In this document: piece by piece, positions 34,658-43,316 of the stretch | Numbering within the stretch: the stretch's first letter is position 1 | Layout: each line of letters starts with the position of its first letter | DNA from: Pyrodictiaceae archaeon | GTDB lineage: Archaea; Thermoproteota; Thermoprotei_A; Sulfolobales; Pyrodictiaceae | Assembly: GCA_027062725.1 (NCBI GenBank) | Contig: JAMOSW010000129.1 | Span: forward strand, 8,001-69,755 | DNA length: 61,755 bases | Reading direction: 5' to 3' | Made by a program: the position numbers and the translations under genes | Notes under the pieces: generated by a model | Seen by the model: only the letters and a program-made list of their open reading frames with translations | Database searches by the model: none | What the model was told of the DNA's origin: nothing

Positions 34658-35638
34658 GTGCGGCGGTGGTTCGCAGTGGACGAGACGGCAGAAAGGAGAA
34701 GACTGCTAGAGTCTCTCGAACCCGTAGAAGACGTCACTATAGATGACGAAAACGTAGCGAAGCTAGTAGAAATCTACGACTCAATATATGGATTCATGGC
34801 AGGCCATCTTTCAAGAGCCGCAAGGTTGCTTGCAAGGTGTCTCTCCGACGCAGATCTCCGCGTCATATCTTTCACCGCCAACCTTGTCGCTACGGGGCTT
34901 CGTGGCATCTTGGCCCAGCTGATACGTGAGAGGGTCTTCAACCTCGTAGTCACTACATGTGGCACGGTAGATCACGATATCGCGCGGGGCACGGGTCACC
35001 GCTACTATAAGGGTTACTTCGAGGCTGATGACAGAGAGCTACGTCGACTTGAGATACATCGTCTAGGCAACATCTTCATTCCATTCGAAAACTATGGGCC
35101 CCCCGTAGAGAAGACGACCTACCGTGTGCTTGACGGGCTTGACCGTAACAGAGAGTGGGGCATATACGAGATACTCTGGGAGATAGGCCGTGAGCTTAGA
35201 GACGGCATCCTACGGGCGGCCGTGGAGACGTCAACGCCTGTGATAGTGCCAGGGTATTTGGATGGTGCGTTCGGGACGGCGTTATTCACGTACATGCAGA
35301 CGCATAGGGACTTGAAAATAAACCCGTTTAAAGACGAGGAGGTAATGGCAAATAGGTTTTTCTCAGCCAAGAAGGCTGTAGGCCTGCTTATTGGTGGCGG
35401 GATAAGCAAGCATCACAGCATCTGGTGGGCCCAGTTCAGAGAAGGGTTTGACTGCGTCGTATACATGACGACCGCTGTAGAGTATGACGGCAGCTTGAGT
35501 GGAGCGCATCCACGGGAGGCCATAAGCTGGGGGAAGGTCCGGCCAGAGGCGGGCCACATAGTGGTATATGGTGATGCGACTATTCTACTACCGCCTATCG
35601 CCGCGTATCTGCTAAGGCGGCTGCGTAGACGAGAGTAA
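34658..35638 (+). CDS. dys: Deoxyhypusine synthase
   Basis: Uses spermidine and NAD to convert a lysine of aIF5A into deoxyhypusine. Diagnostic segments: VTTCGTVDHDIARG (NAD-binding), FENYGPPVEK, STPVIVPGYLDGAFGTALF, LLIGGGISKHH and the catalytic SWGKVRPEAGHIVVYGDATILLP with the active-site lysine. The 326-residue length is normal. It starts at GTG 34658. It connects to the polyamine enzymes at 45737 and 51616. Confidence 0.96.
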   Translation: MRRWFAVDETAERRRLLESLEPVEDVTIDDENVAKLVEIYDSIYGFMAGHLSRAARLLARCLSDADLRVISFTANLVATGLRGILAQLIRERVFNLVVTTCGTVDHDIARGTGHRYYKGYFEADDRELRRLEIHRLGNIFIPFENYGPPVEKTTYRVLDGLDRNREWGIYEILWEIGRELRDGILRAAVETSTPVIVPGYLDGAFGTALFTYMQTHRDLKINPFKDEEVMANRFFSAKKAVGLLIGGGISKHHSIWWAQFREGFDCVVYMTTAVEYDGSLSGAHPREAISWGKVRPEAGHIVVYGDATILLPPIAAYLLRRLRRRE

Positions 35639-35643
35639 GACAG

Positions 35644-36165
35644 CTAAGCATCGCTAACGCCCTTCACATAGAGGTACAGTACGCGCGTCATGCCGGCGAC
35701 CACGTGTCTCTCTACTTGAACCGGCCTCCAGCCTGGAACTTCGAAGTCTAGCGTGACAACACGTGTGCCTAGGCGAAGCTCTCTCTCAAGCTTTGGACGG
35801 AGCTGGGCATTGACACGCGTCAAGAGATACATGTAGACTATGTCGGCATCACCTAAGTCGATATTAAAGAAGCTATCATTAATGAACCTTATCTTATCGT
35901 ACACCTTTTCTTTTCTAGCGTTCTCCATAGCCTGCTCTATAAGTTCACGGCGTAGTTCAACGCAGACACCAATGGAGCCCCTCTTTGCGGCCTCTATCAC
36001 AACCCTACCGTCTCCGCACCCCAAGTCGTAGAATACCTTCCCAGGCCCTGGCTTAGCCAGGCGCATCACGTGCTCTATGAGCTGCCGCCTCGTAGGAACC
36101 CATGGCACATTGTGTGCGCCTAGGACGCTCAGGGGTAGTTCACGGAAAAGAAATCCTATCTGCAT
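35644..36165 (-). CDS. aKMT-like protein lysine methyltransferase
   Basis: A compact 173-residue class I methyltransferase with VPWVPTRRQLIEHVMRLA, VFYDLGCGDGRVVIEAAKRG (SAM loop), GVCVELRRELIEQA, FINDSFFNIDLGDADIVYMYLLTRVN and LRPKLERELRLGTRVVTLDFEVPGW. The order matches the crenarchaeal broad-specificity lysine methyltransferase aKMT, which modifies many cellular proteins and may aid thermostability. ATG 36165 follows GGGGATACG. It is convergent with deoxyhypusine synthase, 5 nt apart. Confidence 0.9.
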   Translation of the reverse strand: MQIGFLFRELPLSVLGAHNVPWVPTRRQLIEHVMRLAKPGPGKVFYDLGCGDGRVVIEAAKRGSIGVCVELRRELIEQAMENARKEKVYDKIRFINDSFFNIDLGDADIVYMYLLTRVNAQLRPKLERELRLGTRVVTLDFEVPGWRPVQVERHVVAGMTRVLYLYVKGVSDA

Positions 36166-36369
36166 CGCGTATCCCCACGCGATAGTGGACTCTGATACCT
36201 AGAGGCTTATATTGAGAAAACGACCTTCAATCATTGCAGGGAATAATGAGATAAAAAGGGGTCATATGTTGCCTCATAATCTGCGGGCTCGGCACGAAGC
36301 CCATAGGTATGTTGTTTACAGCGCCTGGCAGGGGTTTGCTGTCCGTTGCAGTGCACCGATTGGAGGCAA

Positions 36370-37644
36370 ATGCTGCCAAAGCTTAACGATAATGACCCCC
36401 AGGCGTTAGAGGAGGTTAGGCGTTGTCTCGTTCTCCAGTATTTTGGAGACGAGCTTAGGACGGCGCAGGCATGGATAAAGGAGTTCAAGACAATGCTTGA
36501 GAAGGTTATGCACGTTGTTGGGGCGAGGTCGGTTCTCCTCTCTAAGGAGTTAAGAAGCTTTGTTGACGACCCATTACGGCATTTGATGAAGAAGATATTC
36601 ATATATACGCATGATTTAGCTAAAGGTAAGTATAGTATTGAGGAGTATGAGCGTACCGCTCTCGCGGCTCTCCGTACAAGTCTTAGGACGAACCTCCGGA
36701 CCCTTTACGAGAACTGGGTCCTCCTAGCGCTGGTTCGCGGGTTGGCAAGATACCCGGTTAAGATATTCTATCCAGAGCATGGGGCCCTGCTTCTTGAGCG
36801 GAGTGGTAGGCAACGTAGCGGCATTATTCCTCCCAATTTTGTGCTTCACGTCGTCTCTCGGGGTCTGTTGTCATTCTATCTAGAAGCCCCACGGCCTGTC
36901 GGTTGGGGGGACACGCATGACCTAGCGAAGGCGTGGAAGTTGTATGTTGCGCTTCGCCCAGATATAATGGTTTATAGTGGCTTTGTAGAGAACATAGTGT
37001 CTGTCAAGGATGATCCTCCTATAAAGACGCCGGACGTGATAATAGAGGTTAAGGAGCTTGAGGACTGGTACGTGAGGGTCCGTGAAGTGCGTGGACCCTT
37101 CGCTAGGGCTATGAGTGCGGAGGAGTGGAGGAACAGGTGGATACGGGGTCTCTGGGCAGGCCTTGCAGACGTTCTGGGTGTGGAGACGCCCGAGAAGGCC
37201 TACGAGCAGGTCCGTAGCAGGCGTGGGCTTAGGCTGAGCGAGCCTCAGATAATTCAGCTTTACATGCGTGTTTACCGTCCAAAAATGCTGTTCCTGGTCT
37301 CGAAGAAGCCGGTAAGGCAGGCTATAAGGGCTGAGCTGGAGTCGCAAGGGATCATCGTTGTTGATGGTGTCGGGTTTGACTGGAAGAGGTTAGCTACGGT
37401 TTCGGAACATATCGCAAGCATCGCAGGCTATACGGGCATCCAGGGTGTCCCGGTGCTGGTGCCTATTGACGTGCTTGCTTTTATTGAGGAGCTTGCTGTA
37501 GAGCTGGGCCTGGGCCTAGAGGAAGTTGTGGCTGCGGCGCTTCGCTTCGCGGCAGGACACAAAGACGCGGTTAGAGCGACGGCTAGACTATATGGTATGG
37601 GAGAGTATCATACAAGACATAGAGGTAATAGAACCGAGATATAG
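36370..37644 (+). CDS. Unknown protein with PD-(D/E)XK-like motif
   Basis: The 424-residue protein is not recognised. Its first half is helical (FKTMLEKVMHVV, LRTSLRTNLRTLYENWVLLALVRGL). The middle has strand-acid pairs that fit a restriction-endonuclease-like site: FYLEAPRP (Glu172), LRPDIMVYSG (Asp198) and PDVIIEVKE (Glu226-x-Lys228). The C-terminus has an all-helical LAFIEELAVELGLGLEEVVAAALRF part. ATG 36370 follows GGAGG. The gene overlaps the next methyltransferase by 53 nt. A nuclease role is inferred from the motif only; no partner system is seen nearby. Confidence 0.65.
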   Translation: MLPKLNDNDPQALEEVRRCLVLQYFGDELRTAQAWIKEFKTMLEKVMHVVGARSVLLSKELRSFVDDPLRHLMKKIFIYTHDLAKGKYSIEEYERTALAALRTSLRTNLRTLYENWVLLALVRGLARYPVKIFYPEHGALLLERSGRQRSGIIPPNFVLHVVSRGLLSFYLEAPRPVGWGDTHDLAKAWKLYVALRPDIMVYSGFVENIVSVKDDPPIKTPDVIIEVKELEDWYVRVREVRGPFARAMSAEEWRNRWIRGLWAGLADVLGVETPEKAYEQVRSRRGLRLSEPQIIQLYMRVYRPKMLFLVSKKPVRQAIRAELESQGIIVVDGVGFDWKRLATVSEHIASIAGYTGIQGVPVLVPIDVLAFIEELAVELGLGLEEVVAAALRFAAGHKDAVRATARLYGMGEYHTRHRGNRTEI

Positions 37645-38356
37645 CTTGCTCGGCCATCTCTTCTCCTTCGGGTACGCCGAGCGCGTCCGGCGCGAAGCTA
37701 TCGGCTATGCCCTAGCCAAGCTCGGTAAGGCACGAGTCGCGGTGGATGTAGGCGCAGGGCCCGGCGACTCGGTGAGAGTTCTCGCCTCTACAGGAAGGGT
37801 AGGCTACATTGTCGCCGTGGAGCCCTCTGGGATTCTCGTGCAGAAATCCTGCAGCAACGGGGGCCCTCTCTGCGAGCCCGTCCAGGCCGTCGCCGAGTAC
37901 CTGCCGGTTAGAGACAGCGCAGCAGACCTTGCTTCATCCTTCTACGCTGTGCGCGACTACAAGGACACCGTGGTTGGCCTCAGAGAATTGTTGCGTGTCG
38001 CCAATGTAGTCGCTATAGGCGACATATTCGTGCCGAGCGATCCCTTGAAACGGTTAGCCGTGAAAACGTGGACATGCATTGTGGCCCCCCTCTTGGCGTC
38101 TATAATCTACTTCGTCAAGGGGGCACGGTATAGGGGCATATGCCGGTCGCTGCGCGGCTGGTGCAGTGTGGAGAGACTTGCAGCAACCGTTGCAGACATA
38201 GCGGGCAACAAGGTGGAAGTAGCCTATAGGGGCATATTGTTAGGAGGGCTGGGCTACATTGTCGCAAAGAAGCTTCATCGTAGCGCTGACCGGGGCCAGC
38301 GGGATACGGTACGGTCTGAGACTTGCAGAAGTGCTAGCAAGCCAGGGAAGACTTGA
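37592..38356 (+). CDS. SAM-dependent methyltransferase (UbiE-like)
   Basis: Residues 1-30 show IEPRYSLLGHLFSFGYAERVRREA, as in UbiE/COQ5-like enzymes, followed by VAVDVGAGPGDSVRVLA (SAM loop), IVAVEPSG, AVAEYLPVRDSAADLASSFYAVRDY and a FVKGARYRGI hydrophobic loop. It could methylate a quinone or another lipid. The last 33 residues are basic and look like a read-through of the overlapping ubiX gene (98-nt overlap), so the natural C-terminus may be near ...GYIVAKKLH. Confidence 0.8.
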   Translation: MVWESIIQDIEVIEPRYSLLGHLFSFGYAERVRREAIGYALAKLGKARVAVDVGAGPGDSVRVLASTGRVGYIVAVEPSGILVQKSCSNGGPLCEPVQAVAEYLPVRDSAADLASSFYAVRDYKDTVVGLRELLRVANVVAIGDIFVPSDPLKRLAVKTWTCIVAPLLASIIYFVKGARYRGICRSLRGWCSVERLAATVADIAGNKVEVAYRGILLGGLGYIVAKKLHRSADRGQRDTVRSETCRSASKPGKT

Positions 38357-38831
38357 GGCCGTCCTAGCTACACGTACGGCCGACAAGGTAGCCCAATACG
38401 AGGAGGATACAAGTATCGCTGACGCGGCGATGCGCCTAGGTGTAAGGCTCTACTGGGAGGACGAGATAGATGCACCCTACTCTAGCAGCAGTAGGGCCGT
38501 GGCCGGACTGGTTGTCGCTCCCTGCAGTACCAGGACGCTCGCAGCCATAGCCCTCGGCTTAGCCGACAACCTAGTAACAAGGGCCGCCCTCGCGCACCTC
38601 CGTCTCGGCAGGCGCGTGGTGCTTGTCATACGCGAGACGCCGCTGGGCATCGCTGAGATAAGGAACATGCTCCGTGCGGCCGAAAGCGGCGCAGTAATAC
38701 TTCCCGCGGCGCCCGGCTTCTACCATAAGCCTAGGACGGTCGACGATATGGTTAACTTTGTCGTCGGCAAAATACTGGATGTACTTGGCGTTCCTCACGA
38801 CCTCTATGCACGGTGGAGGCGTGATGGCTAG
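38259..38831 (+). CDS. ubiX: UbiX-type flavin prenyltransferase
   Basis: UbiX makes prenylated FMN, the cofactor of UbiD decarboxylases. The signature VALTGASGIRYGLRLAEVL starts close to the N-terminus, followed by SSRAVAGLVVAPCSTRTLAAIALGLADNLVTRAA, VLVIRETPL and LPAAPGFYHKPRTVDDMVNFVVGKILDVLGV. The only start giving the conserved beginning is TTG 38259, with GGAGGG 10 nt upstream. It overlaps the methyltransferase end by 98 nt. No UbiD gene is seen in the window. Confidence 0.94.
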   Translation: MSQRSFIVALTGASGIRYGLRLAEVLASQGRLEAVLATRTADKVAQYEEDTSIADAAMRLGVRLYWEDEIDAPYSSSSRAVAGLVVAPCSTRTLAAIALGLADNLVTRAALAHLRLGRRVVLVIRETPLGIAEIRNMLRAAESGAVILPAAPGFYHKPRTVDDMVNFVVGKILDVLGVPHDLYARWRRDG

Positions 38832-39259
38832 AGCTCGTCGTCTAGGCCGTACCCGCGACGCCGCATTAGCCTCTCAACTTTAGACATCTCCTCCTCCTCC
38901 TTCGCCAGCTCCTTCTCCAAGTCATCGAGCCTAGTCTCCTTCGACTCCTTCTCTTTTGCATAGAGGCAGGTCCCGTCAGGCAGCAGGGCCTTAGCGGCGC
39001 AGCTAGCGTACTGGCATGAACCACCGATGCATTCGTCGCCTATCCATCTGCAGTAGGCAACCCTGACCATACGTCCATGTGAGGGCTTTCTGACTATTGT
39101 TAAAGCATTGTTAAGGCAGCGGAAGTAGGGGCATAACGGGTTACAGCGCCCATCCGGCAGGGGCATTGGCCTGGGTTTGCCGCCCCGCGGTCCAGGCCCT
39201 CTGCCGCCTCTTGGTCCCCCCCTCCTACCTGAGCCGCGCCACCCACCACGGTATGACAT
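38828..39259 (-). CDS. Cys-rich protein with RGG-type N-terminus
   Basis: The 143-residue protein begins with a Gly/Arg-rich stretch (about residues 3-30), followed by a compact region of nine cysteines: CNPLCPYFRC, CRWIGDECIGGSCQYASC and a TCLYAKEK end. This pattern suggests bound zinc or an iron-sulfur cluster. The C-terminal 45 residues are charged and likely coiled coil (LDDLEKELAKEEEEMSKVERLMRRR). RGG stretches usually bind RNA, so an RNA-related role is possible. ATG 39259 has GAGGTG 9 nt upstream. Not recognised as a named family. Confidence 0.7.
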   Translation of the reverse strand: MSYRGGWRGSGRRGGPRGGRGPGPRGGKPRPMPLPDGRCNPLCPYFRCLNNALTIVRKPSHGRMVRVAYCRWIGDECIGGSCQYASCAAKALLPDGTCLYAKEKESKETRLDDLEKELAKEEEEMSKVERLMRRRGYGLDDEL

Positions 39260-39473
39260 GGCTTTCTGCACCTCACGAACACTTTAGAATCGGTATGTAC
39301 GCTCTGGGTGGCACGAAGTAGACCGCCATCCCACTATCCCCATCGATGGCTAGTGTGGGGCTGCCGCACACGGGTTAGATGAGGAGAGGGACCCCCACTA
39401 GAATAAGATAACGCTGACAACAGCAACGAAGACCCAGAAAAGAACAGAACTATGGAAGCACTGATAAGCCGAA

Positions 39474-40034
39474 CTATAGCCTAGTCCACTCAAACGCGAT
39501 ATACCTTACAGCGGCGCTAGGAGACTCAACAAGCGCGACAACAAAATACTTGCGCACACTATGGCTTAAACGCCCAGCACGCACAATCTCTAGAGGCTCG
39601 ACGAGGCTGCCACCAGGAATTACGTGTACCAGGTAGGGTGCGTGCTCTAGTCCAGGTCCCTTCTCGTACACCGCAAACTCGGCTCCGAACTTAAGCCCTG
39701 AACGCACTACAAGGCCTCGTTCACGAAGGTCACGATATACTGCGTAAACTACGTCAAAGCGGTCAACTAGGTTCCTCGCATAGTTAAGGAGCTCTTCGAG
39801 GCTTAGTTCCTTGCCGTCGACGTCCTCGACAACTAGATAACCCTTCTCGGCCAGATAGACAGCCTCGACAAGGCCAAGCTCAAGAGGTGTGTCAAAATCA
39901 GAGCCTCGGGGCTTTGGCACACCTAGAGGCTTCCCATAATATCCCATAGCGTAGATGCGCCGTGCATCCTCAACGTCAAACACGATAACCCGTATGCCTG
40001 CCAGTACTCCACGCGCCGGCATCTGTCCAGTCAT
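39474..40034 (-). CDS. endA: tRNA-splicing endonuclease catalytic subunit (EndA)
   Basis: Excises introns from pre-tRNA and pre-rRNA. The catalytic domain is complete: VYAVYRDLRERGLVVRSGLKFGAEFAVYEKG (catalytic Tyr), EHAPYLVHV (catalytic His) and VRAGRLSHSVRKYFVVAL (catalytic Lys). In crenarchaea a second non-catalytic subunit is often encoded elsewhere. ATG 40034 is the likely start. None of the four tRNAs in this window has an intron. Confidence 0.95.
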   Translation of the reverse strand: MTGQMPARGVLAGIRVIVFDVEDARRIYAMGYYGKPLGVPKPRGSDFDTPLELGLVEAVYLAEKGYLVVEDVDGKELSLEELLNYARNLVDRFDVVYAVYRDLRERGLVVRSGLKFGAEFAVYEKGPGLEHAPYLVHVIPGGSLVEPLEIVRAGRLSHSVRKYFVVALVESPSAAVRYIAFEWTRL

Positions 40035-40108
40035 AGTACTACAGCCCGGGAGGAACGGGAAACGGAGGCCGCTGAGGTGGAAGAGCCTTACGTGGTGTAA
40101 AAGAGGTG

Positions 40109-40807
40109 CTAGCTCTGCTGTGCCTGATGCAACGCCAGGAATTTTACGTCCTCACCGGCGTCGCGTATAATGTCTGCAATATCCTCGGCCATATCGACTA
40201 TATCCTTCATTAACATCAAGGCAACTATGTCGTTCTGCAGCTCCTTGTACATGGTCATAGTTAGCTGACGGTATAGCTCATCTGCTCTATCCTCAAGCGC
40301 TGTTATCATCTGGGCTTCCTCGTAGCTCCTCTTAGGGTTAGAGGACAGCATCTGAATAGCGTTCTCAAGCTTCTCGAACTCACGGTGAAGCGTCGAGGCA
40401 AGCTCTGAAACCAATTCTCTAAGCGTCTCGGAGCCCAGGGAGCCCTTTGTAGCCAATACATAGGCTCTATAGACGACACCCTCAACCATTTGCGAAACAC
40501 GGGCTAGTAGGAGAAACACGTCGCGATAAAGTGTACTAGTAGACAGCAGGTCTCCGAGCCTAGCGAGATATGCTAGGGCGTCCTCTTTCATAGACTCGGC
40601 TTGCTCCTTGACTTGGTTAGCCCTGGTATGGAGCTCTTTCAGTCTAGCATCGTCGCCAGCGTTAAGCGCAGACACTACATCTCGAAGCAGCAATGTTGAG
40701 CGGGACACGAGCCTAGCCAAGCTCAGAAGCTGCTCGCTAAGGCTCTCCTCTGCAAGCGAGCGCCTCCTACGCCTATCAACGTCAAAATCATAGTACTCAG
40801 ATGCCAT
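40109..40807 (-). CDS. DUF47/PhoU-like protein
   Basis: An all-helical 232-residue protein with LSLARLVSRSTLLLRDVVSALNAGD, ELHTRANQVKEQAESMKEDALAYLARLG and ALEDRADELYRQLTMTMYKELQN...KDIVDMAEDIADIIRDAGED. This acidic helix-bundle pattern is that of DUF47 (PhoU-related) proteins, which often pair with phosphate transporters. No transporter gene is adjacent here. ATG 40807 follows GGGTG. Confidence 0.85.
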   Translation of the reverse strand: MASEYYDFDVDRRRRRSLAEESLSEQLLSLARLVSRSTLLLRDVVSALNAGDDARLKELHTRANQVKEQAESMKEDALAYLARLGDLLSTSTLYRDVFLLLARVSQMVEGVVYRAYVLATKGSLGSETLRELVSELASTLHREFEKLENAIQMLSSNPKRSYEEAQMITALEDRADELYRQLTMTMYKELQNDIVALMLMKDIVDMAEDIADIIRDAGEDVKFLALHQAQQS

Positions 40808-41106
40808 CACCCAACACCTTACAACATCCAGTCCAGGCTATAATGCCTCCAGCACAATGTACATTGCGGAATAAAACAACCTTGGGGGCCACCCAGAGTA
40901 GCCCGAGAGCAGCAACCTAATGCGGCTACTATAAGATGCTAACGTCTAGCCGGGTATGTTGGGTTGGCCCAGAGAACCGGAAATAGGTGGGAAGCGGGAG
41001 GCCCCTTCCAGTGTCGGTAATCGGGAACCCGGAACATCGCCCCAGGGATTCCCTCAGTGAACAATGGCTTGGCACCGTGTGTCAAGCTTAGGTGGGTGCG
41101 CTCGAG

Positions 41107-41538
41107 ATGAGCGTGGATGCGTATAGGTTGCTAAGAACTCTTGAGGACGTGAGTGATAGGCATGCTAGAACTGTTCGCGCGCTTGATCGCATGTTGAACC
41201 GTCTACGCAAGGATATTGAGAACGAGGAGCTGCAGACGGCAGTAAAGACGTATATTCGGCGTCTCCGCGTACTGCGACAGCGCCTAGAGCGGGCGCTGGA
41301 GGGCAGCATAGACTTCAGTGAAGTCGATGAAGTAGTTAGAGAGAACGTCGCGACTCTAAGCGAGTATATGATAATAGTTGGATTCATATACGAGGAGGAG
41401 GTACTGAGAAAAGCCCGCATCCTAGCGAAACGAGGAGCCCGCATTCTTGAGGAGGAATATGAACGCATAAATGATGACATGGAACAGCTGGCGCGTATAA
41501 GTAGCAGGCTACAAGAAATAGTTGATAAGTACTACTAG
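41107..41538 (+). CDS. Unknown coiled-coil protein
   Basis: 143 residues, almost wholly helical, with heptad-like spacing (RALDRMLNRLRKDIENEELQ, RRLRVLRQRLERAL) and a C-terminal EEEYERINDDMEQLARISSRLQEIVDKYY. ATG 41107 follows AGGTGGG about 10 nt upstream. No family recognised. Charged-helix composition suggests a structural or DNA-associated protein. Confidence 0.65.
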   Translation: MSVDAYRLLRTLEDVSDRHARTVRALDRMLNRLRKDIENEELQTAVKTYIRRLRVLRQRLERALEGSIDFSEVDEVVRENVATLSEYMIIVGFIYEEEVLRKARILAKRGARILEEEYERINDDMEQLARISSRLQEIVDKYY

Positions 41539-41542
41539 AGTC

Positions 41543-43123
41543 TTACATTTCCCTGAAGGAGGCCCTACGTTGTTTTAGCTTTTTTAGCACAACGGCCTTG
41601 GCCATATGGTCGCCCTTTACGCCCGTGATCCTGGCCAGGACTATGTCGCCCACTTCTACGCGTGGACCGGCTTCCACAAGAAGTACTGGGCCATGACTAA
41701 GCATGTAGGCGACAGGCTTGCGATAGCGGGGGTGAATACCAGCAATAATGGCTTTAACTCTGAGCCCTATTAGCCGCCTCTTAGCGAGTATGTTCACCTC
41801 GGAGGCTTTAGTTTTCACGGGATGCTCACGTGGACACGGCGGAGGCTCATTGGTCAGCTTCTCTAGGTAGGATAAGGGGAGAGGGGTGAACCGGTATGCA
41901 GTTATCTTCTCCGCGCCGAGACGGTAGAGCTTTTCAATGAGACGTACTGTGCGCTTAATGGTTTCCCGGGTCTCGCCGGGAAGACAGTACATCACATAGA
42001 TGTAAGGGCGGAGCCCGTAGCGTCTAAGCAGCTGTACTGCACGCACGACATCGTTAACTCTCGCGGGTCTGCCTAGGAGCTCCAGGAGCCTATCGTCACC
42101 TGTCTCTGCCCCAACGTGGACAGGTGTACCGCGTAGATAGCGGCCCAGCGTCTCAGCGCTCTGCTCGTTGACCAGGTTTGGTTTGACATTCTCAACCATT
42201 ACTGAGACCTCGCCGTCTGACACCTCCGGTATGCTCGTAAGCCTCTTCAAGAGAGCGTCTATAGCCTCAACGTTTGGCGGAGGCTTTTCAGGGTCAACGA
42301 GGGGCCTAGGCTCCACTAGCCAGTCTCGCCCATAGTCTAGGAAGTCGGGCCCACTCAGCACCACACGGTGGACGCCCTCATCTATAAGGGCCTTTACCTC
42401 CTCGTAGACTAGCTCTATGCTGCGGCTCCGGGCGTAGCCCCATAGACTGACAACGCTGCAGTAGGCACAGCCAGGCCTGGGCTTCTCCGGACGCAGATAG
42501 GGGGGAAGAAGCCGCCCCACCCGTGGTATACGGTAATTACTGCAGCCTCTTACCACCTCAACATAGACACGGGCCGCCCAGTAAAGCGGATAGCCGCGGA
42601 TGACGCGCGTACTAGGCCTATACCGTTCCCATATACGGCGCGGCATTATGGGACAGCGAGGCCTCACGGCAAGCCCGTTTCTAGAGCGATACACAACGCC
42701 ACACATGGAGGCTAGGGGCTCAGAATCGGGCCGCTCAAGTAGACCCGCTTCAACCATCTTCTCGAGAACAGGCTCAGCCTCACCATGTATACCTATGTCT
42801 GCGCCTACGCGTGCAACAAACTCTGGGTCAGAGGATATGGGTCCGCCGACCACGACGGGGCCTTTTCTCCTACGTCTCCAGATCCTGACAAGCCTGGCGA
42901 CAGTAGGCTCATCAATACTCATAGCACTAATGAGAAGCACGTCGCCTTTCTCGAAAAGTCTAGGCTGCTTTAACACATCTTCGGCCGGATAGAGCTCGAC
43001 GCCAAGCCCCTTCTCTTCAAGCACGCCCGCAACAGTGCGCGGTCCGGCGCCGATAGCGTCAACGGTTACTATGCGCCTCCCGTAGCTTCCCCGCGCCAAC
43101 GCATCAACGAGGATAGCCTCCAT
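41543..43123 (-). CDS. B12-binding-type radical SAM protein with split cysteine motif
   Basis: The N-terminal about 140 residues resemble a cobalamin-binding alpha/beta domain (VTVDAIGAGP, DVLLISAMSI, GPVVVGGPISSDPE). The radical SAM motif begins at Cys194 (VVRGC) but the CxxC pair (GCAYC, Cys219 and Cys222) follows only after 24 residues, where three are usual. The barrel continues with HRVVLSGPDFLDYGRD, VHVGAETGDDRLLELLGR and IYVMYCLPGETRETI. The last about 70 residues (VEAGPRVEVGDIVLARITGVKGDHMAKAVVL) look like a TRAM-type RNA-binding domain. It may therefore modify RNA. Start ATG 43123 after AGGTG. Confidence 0.85.
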   Translation of the reverse strand: MEAILVDALARGSYGRRIVTVDAIGAGPRTVAGVLEEKGLGVELYPAEDVLKQPRLFEKGDVLLISAMSIDEPTVARLVRIWRRRRKGPVVVGGPISSDPEFVARVGADIGIHGEAEPVLEKMVEAGLLERPDSEPLASMCGVVYRSRNGLAVRPRCPIMPRRIWERYRPSTRVIRGYPLYWAARVYVEVVRGCSNYRIPRVGRLLPPYLRPEKPRPGCAYCSVVSLWGYARSRSIELVYEEVKALIDEGVHRVVLSGPDFLDYGRDWLVEPRPLVDPEKPPPNVEAIDALLKRLTSIPEVSDGEVSVMVENVKPNLVNEQSAETLGRYLRGTPVHVGAETGDDRLLELLGRPARVNDVVRAVQLLRRYGLRPYIYVMYCLPGETRETIKRTVRLIEKLYRLGAEKITAYRFTPLPLSYLEKLTNEPPPCPREHPVKTKASEVNILAKRRLIGLRVKAIIAGIHPRYRKPVAYMLSHGPVLLVEAGPRVEVGDIVLARITGVKGDHMAKAVVLKKLKQRRASFREM

Positions 43124-43316
43124 GATGTCACCTAATCTACGGTTAACATGAAGTAAGACACCGCAGCAACGATACCCCTAGGCACTGTGGCTGATGAGCC
43201 ATGAGGATGTGTGGAGCTCGCCGCTGCATGTTAAGGAGAGCAAGTCGTAACAAAGGTAGGTTGTGCCACGACCGCCCATCTAAAGAGCCGTTAGAGGGCC
43301 AGAGAGGATGGGTAGT

